Notes under the pieces: model-generated
Seen by the model: the letters and a program-made list of their open reading frames with translations, nothing else
What the model was told of the DNA's origin: nothing
Database searches by the model: none
Program-made: the position numbers and the translations under genes
Origin: Pseudomonadota bacterium
Lineage (GTDB): Bacteria; Pseudomonadota; Gammaproteobacteria; Burkholderiales; Burkholderiaceae_C
Length of the DNA: 64,000 nucleotides
Reading direction: 5' to 3'
NCBI GenBank assembly: GCA_963205115.1
Contig: CAUJHV010000049.1
Location: forward strand, 62,001 to 126,000
Shown here: piece after piece, positions 25,127 to 32,988 of the stretch
Layout of the letters: every line of letters starts with the position of its first letter
How positions within the stretch are numbered: the first letter of the stretch is position 1

Positions 25127-26929
25127 TCAGGCCGCCGGCTGCGCGAGTTGTTCCAGCAGCTGCGAGAAGGCCTCGACACACAGCTGCGCGTCGTCGTTGG
25201 TGATGGTTTCCAGCGGGTTGTGGCTGATGCCGGCGTTGCCGCCGCGCACGAACAGCATGGCCTGCGGCATGATTTCGTGCAGCTTCATGGCGTCGTGCCC
25301 GGCGCCGCTGGGCATGCGGTGCACCGGCAGGCCCAGGGCTTCCACGGCGCGTTCCCAGTGCGCCTGCCAGGCAGCGGCGCTGGGTGCGGCGGCGGCTGCC
25401 ATGGTGCGCTCGGCCGTGAAGGACAGGCCGCGCTTCCAGCAGATGCGACGCAGCTCGGCCAGCACATCGGCCTCGAGCGCATCGCGTGCGGTGTCGGTGG
25501 TGGCGCGCAGGTCCAGGCTGAATTGCACGCGGCCGGGAATCACGTTGATCGATCCCGATGGCACCTGCAGCTGCCCGATGGTGCCGACAGTCTCCGGCAC
25601 CGCGCTGGCGCGCTGTTCGACATACAGCAGCAACTCGGCCACCGCGACGGCCGCATCGCGCCGGCGGTCCATCGGCGTGGTGCCGGCATGGCTGGCCACG
25701 CCGACGATCTCGCACAGGTAGCGCACGCTGCCGTTGATCGAGCTGACCACGCCCAGCGGCAGGCCCAGCTCGTCCAGCACCGGGCCTTGCTCGATGTGGA
25801 CTTCGACGAAGCCCATGTACTTCGCCGGGTCGCGGCGGCAGCGGGCGATGGCCTGCAGCGTGGCGGGCAGGCCGGCTTCGCGCATCGCGTCGCGCATGCG
25901 CACGCCGTCGACATCGGTCTGGTCCAGCCACGCCGGATCGAAATCGCCCGTCAACGCGCCCGAACCCAGGAAAGTGGCCTTGTAGCGCTGGCCTTCTTCC
26001 TCGGCGAAGCCCACGACCTCGATGCCGAAGGGCAGCCGGCGGCCGGCCTGGTGCAATTCGCGCACGGCAACCATCGGCACGAAGATGCCCAGCCGGCCGT
26101 CGTATTTGCCGCCGTTGCGCACGGTGTCGTAGTGGCTGCCGGTCAGCAGGCGCGGCGCCCGCTTGTCGGTGCCGTGGTAGACGCCCACCACGTTGCCCAC
26201 GGCATCGACACGCACCTCGTCGAAGCCGCAGTCCGTCATCCAGCGCTGCAGCTGCGCCTGGCAGTTGCGGTGCGCCAGCGTCAGGTAGGTGACGGTCAGC
26301 TCGCCGCGTTCGGCATAACCGGGGTCGCTGTGCGTGGCCAGCAGTTCGGCGCAGTCCCAGACCTGGTTGCCCAGCGTGGGCGTGACGCCGAACTTGTCGT
26401 TCAGGCGGATCTCGGCGATGCGGTGGATGTTGCGCAGGCACTCGCCGAGTTCCACATCGGGGTGCGCCTGCAGCCGGCGCGCGAAGGTCGCGATGATCTG
26501 GTGGCGGTTCAGCCCCAGGCCGCGCGGGCCGCGCACGGCCAGGATGAAGGGCCAGCCAAAACGCGCGTGGTAGTCGGCGTTGAGCTGCTGGATGCGCGCA
26601 AATTCCGCCGGCGTGCAGTCCGTCAAGCCGGCCTTGCCTTGTTCGTTGGTGGATTCGGCCGTCAGCGTGCGGCTGACCATGGCCTTGCCGGCGAGTTCCG
26701 GGTGCGCGCGGATCAGCGCCACCTGCCGGTCGTGCCCGGCGCCTTGCACGACGGCCACCAGTGCACGCTTGAGCGCCGCCAGCGTGGCGAAGCCCTGCGG
26801 CGGGCGCAGCGCCCAGGCCTCGCGCGCGATCCAGGGCGAGTGTTCGTAGGTGCCGTCCAGCAGGGCGGTGAAATCGTCCTGCGCGGCTGCATTGATCTGT
26901 TGGAGGGTGAGGGTGCTCATCAGGCTCAT
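25127..26929 (-). CDS. Fused OHCU decarboxylase-allantoate amidohydrolase (UraD-AllC)
   Basis: A protein of 600 residues in two parts. Residues about 8-170 are OHCU decarboxylase: the catalytic HPELAG motif, STNEQGKAGL and YHARFGWPFILAVRG. It gives S-allantoin from 2-oxo-4-hydroxy-4-carboxy-5-ureidoimidazoline. Residues about 185-595 are an M20-type allantoate amidohydrolase: GSHYDTVRNGGKYDG, FAEEEGQRY, HIEQGPVLDE, ASHAGTTPMDRRRDA and SGAGHDAM. It releases ammonia and CO2 from allantoate, giving ureidoglycine. The fusion joins the enzymes just before and just after allantoinase (the adjacent puuE). The start at 26929 overlaps the puuE stop as ATGA, so translation is coupled. Confidence 0.92.
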   Translation of the reverse strand: MSLMSTLTLQQINAAAQDDFTALLDGTYEHSPWIAREAWALRPPQGFATLAALKRALVAVVQGAGHDRQVALIRAHPELAGKAMVSRTLTAESTNEQGKAGLTDCTPAEFARIQQLNADYHARFGWPFILAVRGPRGLGLNRHQIIATFARRLQAHPDVELGECLRNIHRIAEIRLNDKFGVTPTLGNQVWDCAELLATHSDPGYAERGELTVTYLTLAHRNCQAQLQRWMTDCGFDEVRVDAVGNVVGVYHGTDKRAPRLLTGSHYDTVRNGGKYDGRLGIFVPMVAVRELHQAGRRLPFGIEVVGFAEEEGQRYKATFLGSGALTGDFDPAWLDQTDVDGVRMRDAMREAGLPATLQAIARCRRDPAKYMGFVEVHIEQGPVLDELGLPLGVVSSINGSVRYLCEIVGVASHAGTTPMDRRRDAAVAVAELLLYVEQRASAVPETVGTIGQLQVPSGSINVIPGRVQFSLDLRATTDTARDALEADVLAELRRICWKRGLSFTAERTMAAAAAPSAAAWQAHWERAVEALGLPVHRMPSGAGHDAMKLHEIMPQAMLFVRGGNAGISHNPLETITNDDAQLCVEAFSQLLEQLAQPAA

Positions 26930-27930
26930 TCCCAGACGAAGGCGGTTCGGGCGTCGAAGGGGTGGGTGCGGCGCCAGTGGCGCGCGATGTCGATGCGGCG
27001 CGTGATCCACACGCGGTCGTGGCGCTGGATGTGGTCCAGGAAGCGCTGCAGCGCGCGCATGCGCCCGGGCCGGCCGAGCAGCCGGCAGTGCATGCCGATG
27101 CTCATCATCGCGGGGCCGCCCGCGCCGTCGGCCGGGTCGCGGTCGCCTTCGGCATAGTGCACGTCGAAGGCGTCGCGCAGGTATTCGAAGAATTCGTCGC
27201 CGTGGCTGAAGCCCTGCGGCAGCGCGAAGCGCATGTCGTTGCAGTCCAGCGTGTAGGGCACCACCAGGTGCGGCGCGAGAGCACCATCGCTCTTGCGCAC
27301 CTGGAGCCAGAAGGGCAGGTCGTCGCCGTAGTAGTCGCTGTCGTAGGCGAAGCCGCCGTGGTCGGCCACCAGCCGCCGGGTGTTGGGGCTGTCGCGGCCG
27401 GTGTACCAGCCCAGGCCGTGCACGTGGCCGTCGTCGACGGGTCCGGGCTTGCCGCCGGTCAGGCGCTCGATCAGCGCCATGCCGCGCTGCAGGTGGTCGC
27501 GCTCGGTGGCTTCGTCGACACCCTGGTAGTGGATCCAGCGCCAGCCGTGCGAGGCGATCTCGTGGCCGAGCTCCATGAAGGCGGCGGTCACGTCGGGGCT
27601 GCGCTCCAACGCCATGCCGATGCCGAAGACCGTCAGCGGCAGGCCGCGCTGCTCGAATTCGCGCAGCAGCCGCCACACGCCCACGCGCGAGCCGTATTCG
27701 TAGATGCCTTCCATGCTGAGGTGCCGCGACGCATAGGCCGCGGGGTTGAACAGCTCGGATAGGAACTGCTCGCTGCCGGCGTCGCCGTGCAGCACGCAGT
27801 TTTCGCCGCCCTCTTCATAGTTGAGGACGAACTGCACCGCCACGCGCGCTTGGCCGGGCCATTGCGGATGGGGTGGGCGGCGGCCGTAGCCGGACAGGTC
27901 ACGGGGGTAGCGGGCGGGTGTGGAGCTCAT
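26926..27930 (-). CDS. puuE: Allantoinase PuuE (polysaccharide-deacetylase fold)
   Basis: A protein of 334 residues. RYPRDLSGYGRRPPHPQWPG near the N-terminus, NYEEGGENCVLHGD near residue 37, GHEIASHGWRWIHYQ near residue 122 and SIGMHCRLLGRPGR near residue 276 are the marks of PuuE allantoinases. These open the hydantoin ring of allantoin to allantoate without the binuclear metal centre of AllB-type enzymes. The gene lies between the regulator (28 bases upstream) and the fused UraD-AllC gene, so three consecutive steps are encoded side by side. Confidence 0.93.
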   Translation of the reverse strand: MSSTPARYPRDLSGYGRRPPHPQWPGQARVAVQFVLNYEEGGENCVLHGDAGSEQFLSELFNPAAYASRHLSMEGIYEYGSRVGVWRLLREFEQRGLPLTVFGIGMALERSPDVTAAFMELGHEIASHGWRWIHYQGVDEATERDHLQRGMALIERLTGGKPGPVDDGHVHGLGWYTGRDSPNTRRLVADHGGFAYDSDYYGDDLPFWLQVRKSDGALAPHLVVPYTLDCNDMRFALPQGFSHGDEFFEYLRDAFDVHYAEGDRDPADGAGGPAMMSIGMHCRLLGRPGRMRALQRFLDHIQRHDRVWITRRIDIARHWRRTHPFDARTAFVWE

Positions 27931-27958
27931 GGTCGTCGACGGGAGTGGGTTGACGGCT

Positions 27959-28813
27959 TCAGGGCCGCAGGACCTGCGCCAGGTCGTGTGCGCGAGGGTT
28001 CAGCCGCAGGTTGCGTTCGACATGGGTGAGGTGGCTTTCCATCAGGCGCACGGCGGCGCGTGCATCGCGCTTGTCGAGTGCGTCGACGATGGCCACGTGT
28101 TCGGCGTGCGAGTGTTCCGCCGAGTGCGAGGACTGCATCATCAGCGCCACGAGCGAGCTGCGGGCCAGCAGCTCGGCCAGTTGCTGCGCCAGCACCTCGT
28201 TGCCCAGCATGCGAGCGAGCACGACGTGGAAGTCGGCCAGCAGACGCGTGCGGCCGGGCACGTCGGTGCGGGCGACGGCCTGCTGCTCGTCGTGCAGGTG
28301 CTGGCGCAGTTCGCTCACCTGCGCCGGCGTGATGCGTGCACACAGCGCCTTGATCAGCCCGGCCTCGATCAGCGCGCGGGCTTCGAAGACCTGGCGCGCC
28401 TCTTCGCTGCTGGGCTGCGCCACAAAGGCGCCGCGCGCCGGCTCCAGACGCACCAGCCCGTCGCGGCTGAGGCGGTTGAGCGCCTGGCGCACGACGGTGC
28501 GCGAGACGCGGAAGATGTCGCCGATCTGCGTTTCGGCCAGCTTGGTGCCGGGCATCAGGCGGCGCTCGACGATGGCGTTGGTGATGGCGTCGACGATGCG
28601 CTGCGTGCTGACGCCGGCGGCGTCGTCTTCGCGTGGCGCCGCGGCGGGCGCAACGGCCATCGGCCGCGGCTTGCGGCCGGCCGTGGCGTCGATCGACAGG
28701 ACATCGGCAGCAGCGGATGCGTAGAGCGGAAGCGTGGCGGCTCGGCGGGCCATGGCGGTGGAGGGGCCGGCTGCATGACGCGGACGCGGCGGCGACGTTC
28801 GCATCGCCTGCAT
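27959..28813 (-). CDS. GntR/FCD-family transcriptional regulator of purine degradation
   Basis: A protein of up to 284 residues. A winged-helix DNA-binding domain (RIVDAITNAIVERRLMPGTKL, then FRVSRTVVRQALNRLSRDG) covers about residues 72-135, and an alpha-helical FCD ligand domain follows with His-rich metal/ligand positions (HVVLARM; HSHAEHVAIVDAL). The first 65 residues are Ala/Arg-rich and dispensable in appearance, so translation may begin at Met21 or Met52. Upstream lies an inverted repeat with a TGTATACA core. The gene is divergent from the formylglutamate-amidohydrolase-like gene and leads the leftward operon, so it likely represses both arms until a pathway intermediate binds. Confidence 0.85.
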   Translation of the reverse strand: MQAMRTSPPRPRHAAGPSTAMARRAATLPLYASAAADVLSIDATAGRKPRPMAVAPAAAPREDDAAGVSTQRIVDAITNAIVERRLMPGTKLAETQIGDIFRVSRTVVRQALNRLSRDGLVRLEPARGAFVAQPSSEEARQVFEARALIEAGLIKALCARITPAQVSELRQHLHDEQQAVARTDVPGRTRLLADFHVVLARMLGNEVLAQQLAELLARSSLVALMMQSSHSAEHSHAEHVAIVDALDKRDARAAVRLMESHLTHVERNLRLNPRAHDLAQVLRP

Positions 28814-28854
28814 CGGCCGCGACAGCGGGGCTCAGGGTTGTCGGGGAGATGAAT

Positions 28855-28876
28855 GTGTATCCCAAACTGTATACAC
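28855..28876. promoter_or_regulatory. Putative GntR operator between divergent arms
   Basis: GTGTAT (28855-28860) and ATACAC (28871-28876) form a 6-base inverted repeat with 10 bases between. The right arm also contains the palindrome TGTATACA (28868-28875). It is AT-rich in a GC-rich surrounding, 42 bases from the longest GntR start and 133 bases from the rightward gene, as expected for a regulator-bound site. No standard sigma-70 promoter pair is obvious. Confidence 0.55.
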
Positions 28877-29008
28877 TTTTGAGCGCGCCGCTCATCCGGC
28901 GCAACCCGCCCCGGCCGCACGGAGAGCCATCGCGCCCACCGCCGCAGGGTCCTTGCGGCCTTGCGGGCGACGGTGCCTTCTGTCCTGGTCATTCAATCGA
29001 CTTCGCGC

Positions 29009-29866
29009 ATGAACCTTCCCACGTCGCCTTCGCCTGTCACCGTCACCCGGCCCGTGACGCCCGCAGGCCCGCTGGTCGTCGACTCGCCGCACAGCGGCAC
29101 GCACTACCCGGCGGACTTCGGCGCGCGGCTGTCGGGCCTGGCGCTGCGCATGGGCGAAGACACCTGGGTGCACGAGCTTTACGCCAGTACGCCGGCGCAC
29201 GGCGGCACGCTGATCGCCGCGGAATTTCCGCGCGCCTACATCGACCCGAACCGCACGCTCGACGACATCGATGCGGCCTTGCTGGCCTCGCCCTGGCCAG
29301 GGCCGGTGGCGCCCAGCCGCAAGACCGAGCTGGGCGTGGGCCTTGTCTGGCGGCTGATGAGCGGCCAGCCGCTGTACGACCGGCTGCTGTCACCTGCCGA
29401 GGTGCAGTCCCGCATCGAAACCTGCTGGCGCCCGTACCACGCCGCACTGCAGGCGGCGCTGGACGACGCCGCGCAGCGCTTTCCGCGGCGCTGGCACCTG
29501 AACGTGCATTCGATGCCGGACGACAGCTACGCGAAGATGGGCCTGCCGCCCAAGCCGCTGGCGGATGTCGTGCTGGGCGACCTCGACGGCACGACCTGCG
29601 ACCCCGACACCGTGGCGCTGATCGAAGACGCCTTCAAGACCGCAGGCTACAGCGTCGCGCGCAACGACCCGTTCAAGGGCGTCGAGATCATCCGCGCGTC
29701 CGGCCAGCCGGCGCGCGGCTGGAGCGCGCTGCAGATCGAATTGCGGCGCCCGCTGTACATGGACGGGCAGTTGCAGAAGCATGCCGGCTTCGATCGCCTG
29801 CAGCGCACCATCGACGGCATGCTGGCTGCGCTGGCGGCGCATGCCCGGCGCCAGATCGGCGGCTGA
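29009..29866 (+). CDS. N-formylglutamate amidohydrolase-like protein
   Basis: A protein of 285 residues. LVVDSPHSGTHYPADF near residue 23, FPRAYIDPNR near residue 73, HLNVHSMPDD near residue 164 and IELRRPLYMD near residue 246 are the conserved blocks of the N-formylglutamate amidohydrolase family, with metal-binding His and Asp residues. In histidine degradation HutG splits N-formylglutamate, but no hut gene is near. As first gene of the rightward purine arm it may act on another N-formyl or N-carbamoyl compound; that is inference. ATG 29009 is chosen over longer starts because the family begins there. Confidence 0.8.
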   Translation: MNLPTSPSPVTVTRPVTPAGPLVVDSPHSGTHYPADFGARLSGLALRMGEDTWVHELYASTPAHGGTLIAAEFPRAYIDPNRTLDDIDAALLASPWPGPVAPSRKTELGVGLVWRLMSGQPLYDRLLSPAEVQSRIETCWRPYHAALQAALDDAAQRFPRRWHLNVHSMPDDSYAKMGLPPKPLADVVLGDLDGTTCDPDTVALIEDAFKTAGYSVARNDPFKGVEIIRASGQPARGWSALQIELRRPLYMDGQLQKHAGFDRLQRTIDGMLAALAAHARRQIGG

Positions 29867-29937
29867 GTTCGCCGCCACTCGCTGCCCTCGCGCCGCTTTC
29901 CCGTTTTCAAGCTTTTCCGCAGACACCGGAGCCACCC

Positions 29938-30291
29938 ATGGGCCATCTCAGCACCCACGTTCTCGATACCGCCCACGGCTGCCCGGCAGCCGGCATGCAG
30001 GTAAGCCTGCAGCGCCTGGAAGGGGCCGCGTGGGTCACGCTGCGCGAGCTGACGCTCAACCACGACGGCCGGGCCGAGGGTCCGCTGCTGGATGCGGCGT
30101 CCATGGCCGCCGGTCGCTACCGGCTGCTGTTTGCGGTGGCGCCGTATTTCCGCGGCCGCGGCGTGCAGCTGCCGGACCCGCCCTTCATCGACACCGTGCA
30201 GCTGGATTTCGGCATGGCCGACGCCCAGGGCCACTACCACGTGCCGCTGCTCGTCAGCCCGTGGAGCTACAGCACCTACCGCGGTTCGTGA
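29938..30291 (+). CDS. uraH: 5-Hydroxyisourate hydrolase (transthyretin-related)
   Basis: A protein of 117 residues, the normal length. It has the N-terminal signature LSTHVLDTAHGCPAAGM, the central AGRYRLLF and FIDTVQLDF strands, and the C-terminal tetrapeptide YRGS that distinguishes hydrolases from transthyretin. It converts 5-hydroxyisourate to OHCU, the substrate of the UraD domain encoded at 25127-26929 on the other arm. No signal peptide is visible, so it acts in the cytoplasm. It lies 71 bases after the amidohydrolase-like gene. Confidence 0.95.
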   Translation: MGHLSTHVLDTAHGCPAAGMQVSLQRLEGAAWVTLRELTLNHDGRAEGPLLDAASMAAGRYRLLFAVAPYFRGRGVQLPDPPFIDTVQLDFGMADAQGHYHVPLLVSPWSYSTYRGS

Positions 30292-30399
30292 CGCGCCGGT
30301 GCTGCGCCCGCCGGGGTGCTGGCACCTTGCTTGCATGAGACCGGGGTTTCAACCCGGCCCGCTCCCCAGGGCCCCCACCGCCGCAAGGCAGGAGTGAAC

Positions 30400-31368
30400 A
30401 TGCAGATCCATCGTCGAGTTCTCGGCACCGCATGGAGCGCCGCGCTGGCGCTGAGCCTGGTTTCGCCTGCCGCCTGGGCATGGCCCGACAAGCCGGTGCG
30501 CATCGTCGTGACCTTCGCCTCGGGCGGGGCCAGCGACATCGTGGCGCGGGTCATTGCCGAGCCGCTGAGCAAGGCCTTGGGCCAGCCGGTGGTCGTCGAC
30601 AACAAACCCGGGGCCGGCGGCACGATCGGCGGGCTGGAAGTGGCCCGTGCGGCGCCGGACGGCTACACGCTGATGCTGTCGAATTCCACGCCGACTTCCA
30701 TCGGCCCCTTCACCGTGCCCAAGCAACCCTACGACCCGGTCAAGCAGTTCACGCACGTGGCGATGCTGGGCGTGGCGCCGGTGCTGTTGATGGCCAACCC
30801 GAAGACCGGGCCGGCCACGCTGAAAGACCTGCCCAAGGCGGCCGCCGCGCCCGGCTACACCTTCGGCAGCGGCGGCCCCGGCAGCATCGGGCACATCGTG
30901 GGCGAGATGGCCAAGGACACGATGAAGATCCAGATGACGCACATCCCCTACAAGGGCGGCGCGCCGATGACCACCGACCTCATCGCCGGCCAGATCCCCG
31001 TGGGCATCGACGTCATCACGGCCTTCGTGCCGATGGTCAAGTCCGGCCAGATCCGCGCGCTGGCGGTCACCACGCGCACACGCTCGCCGCTGCTGCCCGA
31101 TGTGCCCAGCGTCGCCGAACTCGGTCTGCCGCAGCTGGTGGCGGAGAACTACTTCGGGGTCTCGGCTCCGGCCGGCCTGCCCGCCGACGTGACCGACAAG
31201 CTGGCCAAGGCCTTGGCCGCCATCGTGGCCGACCCGGCCATCGTCAAGCGCTTCGAGGAACTGGGCATCACGACGGTCAAGATGTCCGGCGGCGAATTTG
31301 GCGCCTTCGTCGCCAAGCAGGTGGCCGACTGGCAGCCGGCCATCAAGGCGGCCGACTTCAAGCCCTGA
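30400..31368 (+). CDS. TctC/Bug-type tripartite tricarboxylate transporter binding protein
   Basis: A protein of 322 residues with a signal peptide ending near AWAWPDKP. The mature part shows PVRIVVTFASGGASDIVARV, VVDNKPGAGGTIGG and LSNSTPTSIGPF, the Bug-family pattern. A good ribosome binding site (AGGAG) precedes the ATG. It is a periplasmic solute-binding protein, but the TctA/TctB membrane partners are absent from the window, as is common for the many orphan Bug proteins of Burkholderiales. Position between uraH and xdhA suggests a purine-related or carboxylate ligand. Confidence 0.9.
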   Translation: MQIHRRVLGTAWSAALALSLVSPAAWAWPDKPVRIVVTFASGGASDIVARVIAEPLSKALGQPVVVDNKPGAGGTIGGLEVARAAPDGYTLMLSNSTPTSIGPFTVPKQPYDPVKQFTHVAMLGVAPVLLMANPKTGPATLKDLPKAAAAPGYTFGSGGPGSIGHIVGEMAKDTMKIQMTHIPYKGGAPMTTDLIAGQIPVGIDVITAFVPMVKSGQIRALAVTTRTRSPLLPDVPSVAELGLPQLVAENYFGVSAPAGLPADVTDKLAKALAAIVADPAIVKRFEELGITTVKMSGGEFGAFVAKQVADWQPAIKAADFKP

Positions 31369-31373
31369 GCCCC

Positions 31374-31392
31374 GCCCGCCACGTGGGCGGGC
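31374..31392 (+). terminator. Hairpin after the TctC-like gene
   Basis: A 7-base stem (31374-31380 with 31386-31392) around ACGTG, six bases after the stop. No T-run follows. It may be an intercistronic stabiliser or partial terminator ahead of xdhA. Confidence 0.4.
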
Positions 31393-31485
31393 AAGGGTCT
31401 TCGGCGAGGCCGCCGGGGACCCGGCTCTTTAGAATCCGGGGCTTTGCGCCCGCGCCTGCCGCTCGGGCCCTTTTCAGAGCCCCGC

Positions 31486-32985
31486 ATGAGCAGCGACGAC
31501 ATCTATTCGGTCCGTTTTGTCCTCGACGGACAGGTCCACCAGGCCCGCGGCGAGCGCCGTACCACCACGGTGCTCGACTACCTGCGCGAGAAGATGCACC
31601 GCACCGGCACCAAGGAAGGCTGTGCCGAAGGCGACTGCGGTGCGTGCGTGGTGCTCGTCGGCGATGTGAGCGCCGACGGACAAGCCATCGCCTGGAAGCC
31701 CGTCAACAGCTGCATGCAGATGCTGCCGGCGCTGGACGGCAAGGCGATCAAGACGGTGGAAAGCCTGCAGCGGCCCGACGGCAGCCTGCACCCGGCGCAG
31801 GAGGCGATGGCGCGCTGCCACGGCACGCAATGCGGCTTCTGCACCCCCGGCTTCGTGATGACCATTGCGGCACTGGCCGAGCACCAGGCGGCGCCGACAC
31901 GCGGGCAGGTGAACGACGCGCTGGCCGGCAACCTGTGCCGCTGCACGGGCTACAAGCCCATCGTCGAGGCCACGCAGCAGGCCTGCGCCGCACCGGCCGC
32001 GCAGCGCAGCCTGCAGGACCCGAAGGAGCTGGCGCTGCTGAAGGATATCGCGCGGCCCCGCAAGCCCAGCTACAACCTGGAAGGTGAACTGGTCATCCAG
32101 CCGGTCGTGCGCACGCGCAAGGGCAGCGAATTTGTGTCGCCGTCGACGGCCGCCGAACTGGCCGTCTACCTGGCCGAACACCCGGACGCCACATTGCTGG
32201 CTGGCAGCACGGAATTCGGCCTGGCGGTCAACAAGCGCTACGAGCGGCCAACCTACATCGCCTACGTCGCCGGCGTGGCGGAACTGCGCGCGGTCACCCA
32301 GACGGCCACGGCGCTGCGCATCGGCGCGGCCGTGCCGCTGGACGAGGTGCAGGCGCTGGTGACGGCGCAATGGCCCGATTTTGCCGAGGTGCTGCGCCGC
32401 TTCGGCAGCCCGCCGATCCGCGCCACGGCCACGTTGGGCGGCAACATCGCCAACGGCTCGCCCATCGGCGACAGCATGCCCTGCCTGCTGGCGCTGGGTG
32501 CGACGCTGCTGCTCAAGCGCCGCAATGCCAGGGGCAAGGACGAAAGCCGCAGCGTGCCGCTGGAGGCCTTCTACACGGGCCAGAAGCAAAACGTGCTGCA
32601 GCCGGGCGAATTCATCGAATCCATCGAGATCCCCAAGGCCGCCGGCCAGTCCTTCCGGGCGCACAAGATCAGCAAGCGCTTCGACCAGGACATCTCCGCC
32701 ACCTGCTGCGCGATGAGCTGGCGCGTCGATGGCAGCGGCGTGCTGCGCGACGTGCGCCTGGCCTACAACGGCCTCACGCCCTTCCCGGCGCGCGCGCCGA
32801 AGCTCGAAGCCGTGCTCGAAGGCCGCAAGCCCGAAGACGTGACGCCGCAGGCGCTGGACGCCGCCATCGCCGCGAGCTTCACGCCGCGCGACGGCCTGCG
32901 TGCGACCTGGGCCTACCGCGCGCTGGTGGCGCGCAACCTCGTGCTGCGTTTCGTGCAGCCCGAACTGCAAACCGAAGGGGCCTGA
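31486..32985 (+). CDS. xdhA: Xanthine dehydrogenase small subunit
   Basis: A protein of 499 residues. The N-terminal plant-type [2Fe-2S] domain has Cys46, Cys51, Cys54 (GCAEGDCGAC) and Cys76. The second [2Fe-2S] domain has CGFCTPGFVM and NLCRCTGYKP near residues 117-152. An FAD domain follows from about residue 205 (LLAGSTEFGLAVNKR; ATLGGNIANGSPIGD). It passes electrons from the molybdenum site in XdhB through the clusters to FAD and NAD. It ends four bases before xdhB, so the subunits are made together. Confidence 0.96.
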   Translation: MSSDDIYSVRFVLDGQVHQARGERRTTTVLDYLREKMHRTGTKEGCAEGDCGACVVLVGDVSADGQAIAWKPVNSCMQMLPALDGKAIKTVESLQRPDGSLHPAQEAMARCHGTQCGFCTPGFVMTIAALAEHQAAPTRGQVNDALAGNLCRCTGYKPIVEATQQACAAPAAQRSLQDPKELALLKDIARPRKPSYNLEGELVIQPVVRTRKGSEFVSPSTAAELAVYLAEHPDATLLAGSTEFGLAVNKRYERPTYIAYVAGVAELRAVTQTATALRIGAAVPLDEVQALVTAQWPDFAEVLRRFGSPPIRATATLGGNIANGSPIGDSMPCLLALGATLLLKRRNARGKDESRSVPLEAFYTGQKQNVLQPGEFIESIEIPKAAGQSFRAHKISKRFDQDISATCCAMSWRVDGSGVLRDVRLAYNGLTPFPARAPKLEAVLEGRKPEDVTPQALDAAIAASFTPRDGLRATWAYRALVARNLVLRFVQPELQTEGA

Positions 32986-32988
32986 GCC

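Noticed and set aside
23819..27157. An 1112-codon open frame on the plus strand
   Set aside because: It runs antisense over the M20 deacylase and UraD-AllC genes, has no family motif and reflects high GC in third codon positions.
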